Part shown: piece by piece, positions 47,129 to 55,621 of the stretch | Position numbering within the stretch: the first letter of the stretch is position 1 | Layout of the letters: every line of letters begins with the position of its first letter | From: Eubacteriales bacterium | GTDB taxonomy: Bacteria > Bacillota > Clostridia > UBA1381 | Direction: 5' to 3' | Length of the DNA stretch: 55,621 nt | Assembly (NCBI GenBank): GCA_018384175.1 | Contig: JAHAZB010000035.1 | Coordinates: 1-55,621 of the forward strand | Notes under the pieces: model-generated | Seen by the model: only the letters and a program-made list of their open reading frames with translations | Told to the model about the DNA's origin: nothing | The model's database searches: none | Position numbers and translations under genes: made by a program

Positions 47129-48187
47129 TTATTGTCTGATAATGTTTGCCCTTGTATTAGAGCCTTCACCGTAAACTTCAATTCTTGTAGTCATATTATC
47201 GGTTTCTATTCCAAAGTCTTCATTTATCATTGCCTTTGTTTCTTCCATATCACAAACATAATACCATTTACCATTCTGACGTTGGTCGGAACCAGGCAAT
47301 TGATAGGTATGTACCTTTTCTGTAGAAAGACTTCCGAGATAATTTGCATATTTCGCAACATCTGTAGCAGAAATATTTGTTGTAAGTTCTGTTTTTATCT
47401 GAGTAAAGATTTTCGGCAGCTTCCATATAAGCGAAAGACCGAGTTTCTGCTCAATTATCGCTTTTATCACATTCTGCTGACGTTCCGACCTTGCATGGTC
47501 GCTGTCGCCTTTACGATATCGCATAAGCTGAAGCACCTGTTCGCCGTTAAGCTTTTGCACTCCGGGCTTTAAGTGAATATACAAATCCTGCACAGGGTCT
47601 TCATAGTTCATTCCTCTGCCGCCGCCCTCTACATCCGGAACATCATAGGTGATTTTACCGAGTGTATTGAGTAGGTTTTCTGCCGCATCGAATGAAAATT
47701 CCACATAATAGTTTATTGGAATACCGGTAAGCTGTGTTACGGCTTCTGCCATTCCTATCGGGCCTACAATTGTACCGTCGCCCTTTTTGGTAGGCAATGA
47801 ATGTACTTCTGTCATCTTCCTTGTCATAGAACGATTTTTGACATAAACCTTAGTATCACGAGGTATTGACAAAAGATTCAGCTCTGCAGTTTCCAAATCA
47901 AAAGATGCTACCATTATAGTATCAGACCTTAAACCTTCCTGGTCAACACCAAGTAAAAGGGCATTTATCTTTCCGCTCTCAGAGTCAATCGGCGCAAGCA
48001 GGTCTGACTCATCCACAAAACCAAAGCCCAGCATCACGAATACTCCCACTACCAACGTAATGAATATTCCGATAATCCACTTCAACACTGCTCCAAAACT
48101 TCTTTTCTTTTTAACTTTCTTGACAGGGTGGGTACGCATAGGTTTTCCGGTATTTCTTGCCGTACTCTTGCTCCTTGCTCTTCTCAC
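47129..48187 (-). CDS. LytR-CpsA-Psr (LCP) family protein
   Basis: INALLLGVDQEGLRSDTIMVASFDLETAELNLLSIPRDTKVYV; LMRYRKGDSDHARSERQQ. Confidence 0.94.
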   Translation of the reverse strand: MRRARSKSTARNTGKPMRTHPVKKVKKKRSFGAVLKWIIGIFITLVVGVFVMLGFGFVDESDLLAPIDSESGKINALLLGVDQEGLRSDTIMVASFDLETAELNLLSIPRDTKVYVKNRSMTRKMTEVHSLPTKKGDGTIVGPIGMAEAVTQLTGIPINYYVEFSFDAAENLLNTLGKITYDVPDVEGGGRGMNYEDPVQDLYIHLKPGVQKLNGEQVLQLMRYRKGDSDHARSERQQNVIKAIIEQKLGLSLIWKLPKIFTQIKTELTTNISATDVAKYANYLGSLSTEKVHTYQLPGSDQRQNGKWYYVCDMEETKAMINEDFGIETDNMTTRIEVYGEGSNTRANIIRQ

Positions 48188-48214
48188 TGCAAATAACTCC
48201 TTTTATCTTTTGTT

Positions 48215-49480
48215 TTAGTCTAACTGTATGACTTCCGTCTTTGAACCCTCCGATTCGGTTTTTATATCTTCGTTTCCGGTACTTCCCGGTTTCTTTGTAG
48301 GTTTAGGTGTTGCATCAGAAACACCGCTTTGAGTAGCAGGTGTTGCCACCGGTTTTGGTGTTGAGGTTTCTTCCTTCATATTTTCAGGCTCTGGCATTGA
48401 TGTCGATTTCGGAGTTGATGTTGCCTTAGGTGAAGATGTAGGTTTCGGACTGCTTTCAGTCTTATTATTACTTTCCTTTTTACTGTTCGTATTGGATGTG
48501 TCAGTCTTTTTGTCCCCACCCGGATCTGTCTTGCCCTTAGTTCCGGTCATAATTCCACTCGCATCATACCCAAACTGAGTTTCTACCAATGTTTTAATTT
48601 CATCAATATTGGCAAGCCAATAGGATGCCCTATACTCATCTCCCGAAAAATTACCGGGAAGCTGGTACATAATAATATTTTCCGAGGAAAGCTCCTTCAG
48701 ATTAGGAATATACTTACCTACTTCTGCCACCGTAAAATTGGTTTTAATATCATTTTTAATAACCTTAAACAAATCCGGCAGTTTCCCGATTATGCTCAAA
48801 TTCAGTTTTTGCTCAGCAAGCGCTTTTACAAACTGTTGTTGCATCTTTACACGGTCTATATCTCCGCCGGGGTATTTTCTGAAACGTACAAGCTGTTCCG
48901 CCTTATTTCCATCCAGAACCTGCAGTCCCGGTTGTAAATCAATATACAAATCCTGTGCAGGGTCTGTGTAATACATACGTCTCGGAACATCAAACTCAAT
49001 ACCGTCCAACGCATCTATTGCGTTGCGAAATGCCTCACATGAAAAAACAACGTAGTAGTTTATCGGTATACCGGTAAGTCTTGAAACCGCTTCTATCGTT
49101 CCATGCACACCATTCATTTCTCCATTTTTCCTAAGACTGTACGCTGCATTTATCTTCTGCCATGACTTCCCTATATACATCCTCGTATCACGCGGTATAG
49201 ATAACATATTCACCTTATCGTTATCAAGGTCATACGATGCAATTATGATAGTATCCGTACGCATACCATCTTTATCAACACCTAAAAGGAGAACATTTGC
49301 TTTTCCGGTAGCTTTATCAACGGGCATCACATAGGTGCCGTCAATTCCTCCTGACATAGGAAATAATACGCTGTGAAATCCCAACATAAGAACAGCAATC
49401 GCACAAACTGCAAACAGAGAAACAAGAAGTACTTTCATTCTCTTTTTTGCTTTACCATCCCCGACTCTTGCTCTTTTCAT
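48215..49480 (-). CDS. LCP family protein with Ser/Thr/Pro-rich C-terminal tail
   Basis: ANVLLLGVDKDGMRTDTIIIASYDLDNDKVNMLSIPRDTRMYI; tail PKPTSSPKATSTPKSTSMPEP... Confidence 0.94.
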   Translation of the reverse strand: MKRARVGDGKAKKRMKVLLVSLFAVCAIAVLMLGFHSVLFPMSGGIDGTYVMPVDKATGKANVLLLGVDKDGMRTDTIIIASYDLDNDKVNMLSIPRDTRMYIGKSWQKINAAYSLRKNGEMNGVHGTIEAVSRLTGIPINYYVVFSCEAFRNAIDALDGIEFDVPRRMYYTDPAQDLYIDLQPGLQVLDGNKAEQLVRFRKYPGGDIDRVKMQQQFVKALAEQKLNLSIIGKLPDLFKVIKNDIKTNFTVAEVGKYIPNLKELSSENIIMYQLPGNFSGDEYRASYWLANIDEIKTLVETQFGYDASGIMTGTKGKTDPGGDKKTDTSNTNSKKESNNKTESSPKPTSSPKATSTPKSTSMPEPENMKEETSTPKPVATPATQSGVSDATPKPTKKPGSTGNEDIKTESEGSKTEVIQLD

Positions 49481-49652
49481 CTGATGCTTTTTTCCTTTCT
49501 TATCGTATAGCTTTCTAAATTATATCATCAAAGTGCTCCATATGTCAACATTTTATACCCTCGCAATATGTCAATTGTATTACACGAATGTAAACTTTCT
49601 ATAAATCAAGGTCCTCAGCTTCCAAGGTATCTAACGACATCTCTTCCAAATC

Positions 49653-51914
49653 CTAATTGTATTGGATTTTTGACAGTTTATAAAGCATCGTAGCAGATTC
49701 TGCTCTTGTAACATTCCTATTCGGCATATAATTGTTGCCATCACCGCCCGAAACAACTCCGGTACTATACAGCTTTGCTACATAAGAGCTTGCCCAATGC
49801 GGAATTTGTTCACTGTCCGCAAAACCAATTTCCTCATCTATATCAAGTTCAGGCATTGTTCTGCCGATAATTGCAGCCGCTTCTGCACGTGTAATTTCAT
49901 CGTTAGCGGCAAATACCACACCATCATCCGTCTGTTTTCCACTTATAAAGCCCAAAGATGAGAGTGCATTTATACTACCCTTTGCCCAGTTCGGCAAAAC
50001 ATCTGTAAAATAGTCTTCTTTAATTTCGTGTTCCTTTGTGTCAAGCTTCATATATCTTGCAAGCATTACGGCGAATTCTGCACGGCTGATGCTGTTATCC
50101 GGCTTAAAGTATAGTCCGTCATCAGTTTCATATCCACTTATGACATCCATATCAGCAAGCTCGTTTATCATATCTTTTGCCCAATGTGTTGAAGCATCCT
50201 TAAAAATATTGTCTCTTGTAACGGTAACCGGAATTCTTGTAATAGTATTCCCTGCAGTAATGATTATATTTCCCTTTGTAGTTACGTCTGCTTTGGCAGA
50301 AAATACACCATTTTCCACTGTTCCGATTTCGCCCTCAGCATCAAACGCAAACAGCGAATCGTCTGCTATAAGCTCAGCAGAGCCTACAAAAGCTTTTGCA
50401 GACAGTTCAATCTTTTCTCCGTCAGGAACTGTCAATGATTGTATTTCCTTTTTGCCAGAATAGAGTTTTATTGTATCGGGAGTATCATAGACATAATTTT
50501 CACTTACCGACTGTACTGCTCCGCTTTTTGCCGTAATACGTACAGTTCCATTTCCGATAAGTGTGGCAGTATTCTCTTCCAGATAACTCTCCCCATCTAT
50601 AAAATACTCAACCGACTGCAGCTCTGTTTTATAGTATGCGGTATCTATTCCAATGCTTGAAAGCTCAACCTTCGTTCCGCTCAGATATTTGTTCTGATGC
50701 GGCGTTGTGTATATGCTCGCCAGAATATCTGTACGCGGTTTATTATTTTTTAGAAATATAAAATTTGCCACCGGACGCAGACTACCGTCTGACGGTGAGT
50801 TGATAACCGCTATTTCATCAGCTCCGGGATATACTCCCGAAATAGATGTTGAGCCTCCACCGTCAAGATTTATAGCTTCTACACAGCCAAGCTCTGCCAT
50901 ACGTGCTGCAAGAGTTTTTAACTGTACACCATAGCTTATCCCCTTTTGTCTTCCGTCTATTACATAGAAAACGACCTTACCTTCGTCTGTTATACCAACA
51001 GCAGTTCTGGGTGCCGCACCTTTTGGCAGATTACTGCTTACATTACCATCTGATATAAGAGTTTCTCCCACACTTGCAAGTGCCTCGCTCACATCAGCCC
51101 AACGTTCATCTCCGTCAGCACTGCAGCTGATTTTAACAGTATCGCCTTCGTTTAAGCTATTAATCAGATTCCGGTGATAATCGTAGCTACCGTCAACATT
51201 TACAGTAATCACCATTTCTCCTTCGTTAAGAGCCACCCCACCGGTATGTTGGCTTTTACTCTTTACAACTGCCTCAAACTCACCGCCAACTCTAAGAGAT
51301 TCATCTGTTTCTACAACAACCGAAACAACCTCCGCCTCATTTTCCGTATTATCAGAAAAGTCAGGTGTAAACAAGGTGATATACGGCAAGGTTGCGCCAT
51401 TGAATTTGTTTACATTTGCTATTCCAACATCTCCTTCCTCTGTTGACAAACTCACATTTATCGCAAGCGGTGCAATAAATGCTGCGCCATCAGAGTTGAA
51501 TCCTATGCCCTGAAGAGTTGTGGAATCTTTTGAAAACACCCTGCCTTCTGAGATAATATGTCCCATAGTTACACCATTTTGCAGCGAAAAGAATGCCGCA
51601 TTTATCCCTATCATCGGTCTCATTCCGTTTTCACGCATATACGCCGCAGCCTGTGCTGCCGTTTTCTTTCCAAAAATCGATTCACCGGTTACCACAACAG
51701 GCACAGTGTCAGAATTGGGAGTATACTCCGCATAATACTCACTTTGAAGACCTACCCCCTCCTGATCAGACATAAACTTATTCTCATAAAGCATTGTACC
51801 GTCTGAAATCTCATAGCTTTTACTGCCTACTGTCTCACTTCCCAGTACAGCCGAAAATGCTGTCTGGCTGACAAGCATAGCAGCAACAAATACAGATAAT
51901 ATCCTTTTTCTCAT
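49653..51914 (-). CDS. Phosphodiester glycosidase (NAGPA-type) with three C-terminal SLH domains
   Basis: PRTAVGITDEGKVVFYVIDGRQKGISYGVQLKTLAARMAELGCVEAINLDGGGSTSI; SLH repeats at C-terminus. Confidence 0.9.
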   Translation of the reverse strand: MRKRILSVFVAAMLVSQTAFSAVLGSETVGSKSYEISDGTMLYENKFMSDQEGVGLQSEYYAEYTPNSDTVPVVVTGESIFGKKTAAQAAAYMRENGMRPMIGINAAFFSLQNGVTMGHIISEGRVFSKDSTTLQGIGFNSDGAAFIAPLAINVSLSTEEGDVGIANVNKFNGATLPYITLFTPDFSDNTENEAEVVSVVVETDESLRVGGEFEAVVKSKSQHTGGVALNEGEMVITVNVDGSYDYHRNLINSLNEGDTVKISCSADGDERWADVSEALASVGETLISDGNVSSNLPKGAAPRTAVGITDEGKVVFYVIDGRQKGISYGVQLKTLAARMAELGCVEAINLDGGGSTSISGVYPGADEIAVINSPSDGSLRPVANFIFLKNNKPRTDILASIYTTPHQNKYLSGTKVELSSIGIDTAYYKTELQSVEYFIDGESYLEENTATLIGNGTVRITAKSGAVQSVSENYVYDTPDTIKLYSGKKEIQSLTVPDGEKIELSAKAFVGSAELIADDSLFAFDAEGEIGTVENGVFSAKADVTTKGNIIITAGNTITRIPVTVTRDNIFKDASTHWAKDMINELADMDVISGYETDDGLYFKPDNSISRAEFAVMLARYMKLDTKEHEIKEDYFTDVLPNWAKGSINALSSLGFISGKQTDDGVVFAANDEITRAEAAAIIGRTMPELDIDEEIGFADSEQIPHWASSYVAKLYSTGVVSGGDGNNYMPNRNVTRAESATMLYKLSKIQYN

Positions 51915-51929
51915 AACTAAACCCTTTCC

Positions 51930-54900
51930 TCATAGAAACGCTGCTTGATTTCTCACACCGGCTAAAACAGGCAAATCATATGAATGATTGGAAGACGGAA
52001 TCCATACTTCCTTCGACCACCCAAGTATTCCACCCTCAGACAGCGGTGTTGTAAATAATCTCACACCAATTCTGTTGTTGGAAACAGTCGTACCTCCATA
52101 GTTTCCCTCACCATCGGCAACAATATCCATTTTTACAGCATAATTACCGTAAATTTGTTCCGACGTACCATCAGGGCAAATTCTTGCCACCACACCATAA
52201 GAAGAAATGCTCGGATTAACTGCCACAGATGCCGAAACAGTTCCGTTCTCATTAAACCCACAGATGCCTCCTGCATAAGATGGCATATCCTTTTTTATTT
52301 CCGCATCATTAGTCTGTAAAATCGAGCCGGTTGCATATGTGTTTTGTATAATAGCCGTTTCATTATAACCACACACGCCGCCCGCATAGCTTTTTAATGT
52401 ATATTGCTTAATATCACATCCCGAAAAGCTGTTCATTACAATCCCGCCTGCAGCAAGTCCATTCACTCCGCCGCTGTAAGCAATAGCAATCGCCTTTCCC
52501 GGCTGCTCGGTAATTATATTCCCCATGCTTGAGCATTTATAAACCTCTCCGTCATTCTGGATAGCACATGTACCGCCCGAATACATCGTAGTTGCCTGTT
52601 GTCTTATATCGGCAGAGCTGAATGTATTACATATCATACCACCGCTGTTATAGCCACAGATGCCGCCCACAACAGATTCAGACACTCCGCCCATTTTACT
52701 TGTTTTCACAGTTCCCGAAAATGTCGCGTCATCTACAAATCCCTCATTGTGTGCACATATACCTCCTATTACGGTATTCTTTGCACCTGACTCTATATCT
52801 CCTGACGTAGTAACTACCTTTATTGTTCCGTAATTGTATCCTGCAATACCTCCTGCATATGAGCCCTGACCGCCTGCTTTTATTTTTAAGTCATTAACGC
52901 TGCAGTTCTCAATCGTTCCATAGTTCACAGCAGCTATGGCACCAATTATCTCGCCACCTGTATAACGCGGTGCAGTCAGGTTAAGATTTCTGACAGTTCC
53001 GCCGTAAACCACTCCGAAAAGGCCGCAATTCCCATTCTCGCCCGTTTCTGTAATAAGGTTGTATATTGTCTTTCCTCCACCGTCAAGAGTCCCCGAGAAG
53101 CCTTCCTCAACCACATCCGTGTCAGCAGCCGGCCTCCATTTCAGGTTAGTACCAAAATAAAGGTTATCAACTAAAAGATAATGCTTATCAGGATTGTCAA
53201 TCATTCCCAGAAGCTCTTCTGCCGTGCTTACCCTTATCGGCGTATATTCTGTCGTTCCTGAAATCAGTTCAGGACTTTTAGTACCTAAAGGTCTTGGCAA
53301 CAGATATGCCTCGCTTCTGCCACCGCCCGTCCAGTCCGACTTATTCCAACCAAGCAAGCCACATAGCTTATCAATGTCAATAAGCTCCTCCCATAACAAG
53401 TCTGCACCATTGCCGTTATTTATCTCGTTTACACCAGACTCGGACGTGGTAATCATTCCAGAGTACGCATAGTTACAAATTGTATCCGAATCCTTTTTAT
53501 TTGTTGTAACTCGTCCGCAGTTTCCCAGCAACATATCATACACATACACAGATGCCGCAACACAGTTTTCGATTTTTCCGCCAACATTGACAGATGCAAT
53601 ACCGCCTGCGTAAATATCGGCAACTACCGTATATGCTGCAGAAAGAGAGTTTTTAATAATGCCGTAATTTTGTCCTGCTATGCCTCCTGCAAACGAACCG
53701 GCTTCAACCATATAAACACCGCTTAAGCAATTTTCTATCCTTCCGGCACTTTCGCCGAAAAGTCCGCCTGCGTTATTGGTAACTACTCCAACTCTGCCCG
53801 AAACAGTGCACGAGGTGATTTTTGCATCAAGAAATTCACCCGCAATTATACCGGCATTTGCCCTTGCTTTTACCTGACCATCAACCGTCAGATTCTTTAT
53901 CTCACCCTTAGTTATACGTCTGAAAAGTCCCGCATAGCTACTATCCGTATTTACCACCAAATCGTCTATTCTGTATCCTACTCCGTCAATACTTCCGTAA
54001 AAATTTTCAATCGGCTCCCATTCTCCTTCAAGCTTTATATCATTTTCGAGAACAAATGCCTTATCATTGAAAAATCGTATTGCAGATAGTTCATCCTGAG
54101 TTTTGATACTATAAGGTTTTTCTTTTGTTCCGTCTCCGCTTGCAAAAGGCAGAGGCGTAACATCAGATATTTTAATAACATTGGATTTTTTACCGTCAGG
54201 CGTTACAGCCATAAGATATATATTATACCTTTTCCCTATCTCTCCCTCAATCTCAGCAACGCGCTGTCTGTTCGCCTGAATTGTCGAGGTGAGTTGTTTA
54301 TTTATATTTACAGAAGACATAATACCCGGAAGCTCTGCACCGCTTACCGCGTAATAGATATTGCAAGGCATATTCGTACATACCTCAAGACGCATTTTCC
54401 CATATTCACCTATTTCAGCAAGTCGTGGATAACCCATAACAAACCCCGGCTCAGATGTACGTGCGCCCCTTGCACCGATTATTAAAACAGCAGCCTCAGC
54501 ACGCGAAAGATTACCTTTCGGTCGCAGAGTTTTGTCGGGGTATCCTTTAATTATACCCTTATTAAGCGCATACGCAAAGGCGCTTCGTGCCCCTTCTGTT
54601 ACACTGTTTCTGTCAGAAAACTCCGCTCCTATATTGTAACCCGATAAAAATCCAAATGCACGGGAAAGTATTATAACAGATTCCTCTCTCGTGAGGTTGT
54701 TTTCCGGACGGAAGGTGCCGTCATCGTAGCCGGATATTATCCCAATCTCTGCAGCGCTTATAATATACGGCGCATAAAAGCTGTCAGCTTTTATATCCGA
54801 AAAGCTGACCGTAGCCGACTTCGGTTTTGCACCTAAGGCACGGATAATTGCCACAACAAACTCTGCACGACTTATATTCTTGTCCGGCATAAAGGACACA

Positions 54901-55037
54901 CCATTACCCGACATTATGTTTTCTGATTTTATCTCTTCTATATATTTTTCAGCCCAATGCCCGTTTGTGTCTGCCACCGCAACAAGCGGAACTGCAAACA
55001 ACATAATCAGACATATTAGCAGTCTTATTTTTCTCAC
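51930..55037 (-). CDS. SLH-GLUG repeat surface protein
   Basis: GTG start after AAAGGAG; signal peptide; three N-terminal SLH repeats; many GGIAGYNYGTI / GGICGYNSGG GLUG motifs. Confidence 0.9.
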   Translation of the reverse strand: MRKIRLLICLIMLFAVPLVAVADTNGHWAEKYIEEIKSENIMSGNGVSFMPDKNISRAEFVVAIIRALGAKPKSATVSFSDIKADSFYAPYIISAAEIGIISGYDDGTFRPENNLTREESVIILSRAFGFLSGYNIGAEFSDRNSVTEGARSAFAYALNKGIIKGYPDKTLRPKGNLSRAEAAVLIIGARGARTSEPGFVMGYPRLAEIGEYGKMRLEVCTNMPCNIYYAVSGAELPGIMSSVNINKQLTSTIQANRQRVAEIEGEIGKRYNIYLMAVTPDGKKSNVIKISDVTPLPFASGDGTKEKPYSIKTQDELSAIRFFNDKAFVLENDIKLEGEWEPIENFYGSIDGVGYRIDDLVVNTDSSYAGLFRRITKGEIKNLTVDGQVKARANAGIIAGEFLDAKITSCTVSGRVGVVTNNAGGLFGESAGRIENCLSGVYMVEAGSFAGGIAGQNYGIIKNSLSAAYTVVADIYAGGIASVNVGGKIENCVAASVYVYDMLLGNCGRVTTNKKDSDTICNYAYSGMITTSESGVNEINNGNGADLLWEELIDIDKLCGLLGWNKSDWTGGGRSEAYLLPRPLGTKSPELISGTTEYTPIRVSTAEELLGMIDNPDKHYLLVDNLYFGTNLKWRPAADTDVVEEGFSGTLDGGGKTIYNLITETGENGNCGLFGVVYGGTVRNLNLTAPRYTGGEIIGAIAAVNYGTIENCSVNDLKIKAGGQGSYAGGIAGYNYGTIKVVTTSGDIESGAKNTVIGGICAHNEGFVDDATFSGTVKTSKMGGVSESVVGGICGYNSGGMICNTFSSADIRQQATTMYSGGTCAIQNDGEVYKCSSMGNIITEQPGKAIAIAYSGGVNGLAAGGIVMNSFSGCDIKQYTLKSYAGGVCGYNETAIIQNTYATGSILQTNDAEIKKDMPSYAGGICGFNENGTVSASVAVNPSISSYGVVARICPDGTSEQIYGNYAVKMDIVADGEGNYGGTTVSNNRIGVRLFTTPLSEGGILGWSKEVWIPSSNHSYDLPVLAGVRNQAAFL

Positions 55038-55125
55038 AAGTACCGTCTCCTTTCGGAAAACTTCATTCTTATTGTTATATTCTATCACTAATTACACAAT
55101 TAGTAAAGAGAATAGGATATAAAAA

Positions 55126-55157
55126 ATTACCTGCAAATAAACTTTGCAGATAATTCT
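55126..55157 (-). terminator. Terminator-like hairpin
   Basis: AATTACCTGCAAA-TAAAC-TTTGCAGATAATT. Confidence 0.6.
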
Positions 55158-55160
55158 CTT

Positions 55161-55559
55161 TTATTTTTCAGGGTCTACCATATTCGGTCTTGTTATAGAA
55201 ATCGTAAATGTTTCATCGTCGTTTGTTACCTCGACCATTATCGAACAGTCAAAATTTTCAGATGCTATTGCTGCAACATCCTCGCCAAGAAAGGCTGCAT
55301 CATAGTTATTGAGTAAATAGTAAAGATAATTTTCCTTATCCTCAGAAGGCTGCTCACTTTTATATGTGTACTCTGCTTTGGTGATAACTCTGCCATCCTC
55401 CGTTTTTTCAAGATTTTCAGATATCAGCTTACGGTCTCCGAGGGCCTCTGTAAAAGATATTACAAGGTCGTTATGAACACGGTAATTTTTTATCTCTTTG
55501 CCACAAGAGCAAAGTGCTATTATACACATCAGCAGTGCCATTATTCTGATTCTTTTCAT
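55161..55559 (-). CDS. Putative small lipoprotein
   Basis: MKRIRIMALLMCIIALCSCGKE lipobox-like N-terminus. Confidence 0.6.
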   Translation of the reverse strand: MKRIRIMALLMCIIALCSCGKEIKNYRVHNDLVISFTEALGDRKLISENLEKTEDGRVITKAEYTYKSEQPSEDKENYLYYLLNNYDAAFLGEDVAAIASENFDCSIMVEVTNDDETFTISITRPNMVDPEK

Positions 55560-55621
55560 AATTAAAGATTCCCTTCTCAAAATTCCCCTTTAATATTGTT
55601 TTTATTTCTAATAAGTATTAT

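Noticed and set aside
52300-53900. DNA-level tandem repeat/CRISPR-like array
   Set aside because: Periodicity is explained by degenerate GLUG codon repeats within one long ORF.

Overview
The window is about 55.6 kb of a low-GC, probably spore-forming and anaerobic Clostridia-type Firmicute chromosome. I read it by eye from the sequence and the ORF track; no database search was run. It contains: (i) a left accessory edge with a phage/ICE-type mosaic protein, a GH78 rhamnosidase and decayed Asp-box/transposase fragments; (ii) a polysaccharide O-acetylation pair (MBOAT plus DHHW) and a DUF5107/TPR protein; (iii) rpsB-tsf; (iv) a full V-type ATPase operon with Na+-type c-subunit residues; (v) tsaC / arginine-phosphatase-like / rimI / tsaD, pncB, and the yabP-yabQ-divIC-yabR sporulation/division cluster; (vi) mscL, NfnAB, YbaK and two paralogous membrane proteins; (vii) a four-helix-bundle (S23/IVP-like) gene beside a very unusual array of hairpins; (viii) site-2 protease, scpAB, DUF2953, ytfJ and the TIGR03960/TIGR03936 pair; (ix) tRNA-Glu(CTC) followed by an island remnant; (x) an ACT-ACT-MBL fusion, GSIII and a PPi-type phosphofructokinase; (xi) two LCP proteins and two SLH cell-surface proteins. 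The strongest candidate for an undescribed system is the 'fishbone' array at about 33974-34153. It has seven short perfect hairpins bounded by TG...CA, six of them separated by exact 5-nt linkers. The linkers read TGAAT on the left and ATTCA on the right, so the halves are complementary and could stack as four-way junctions. It lies directly upstream of a four-helix-bundle protein gene.
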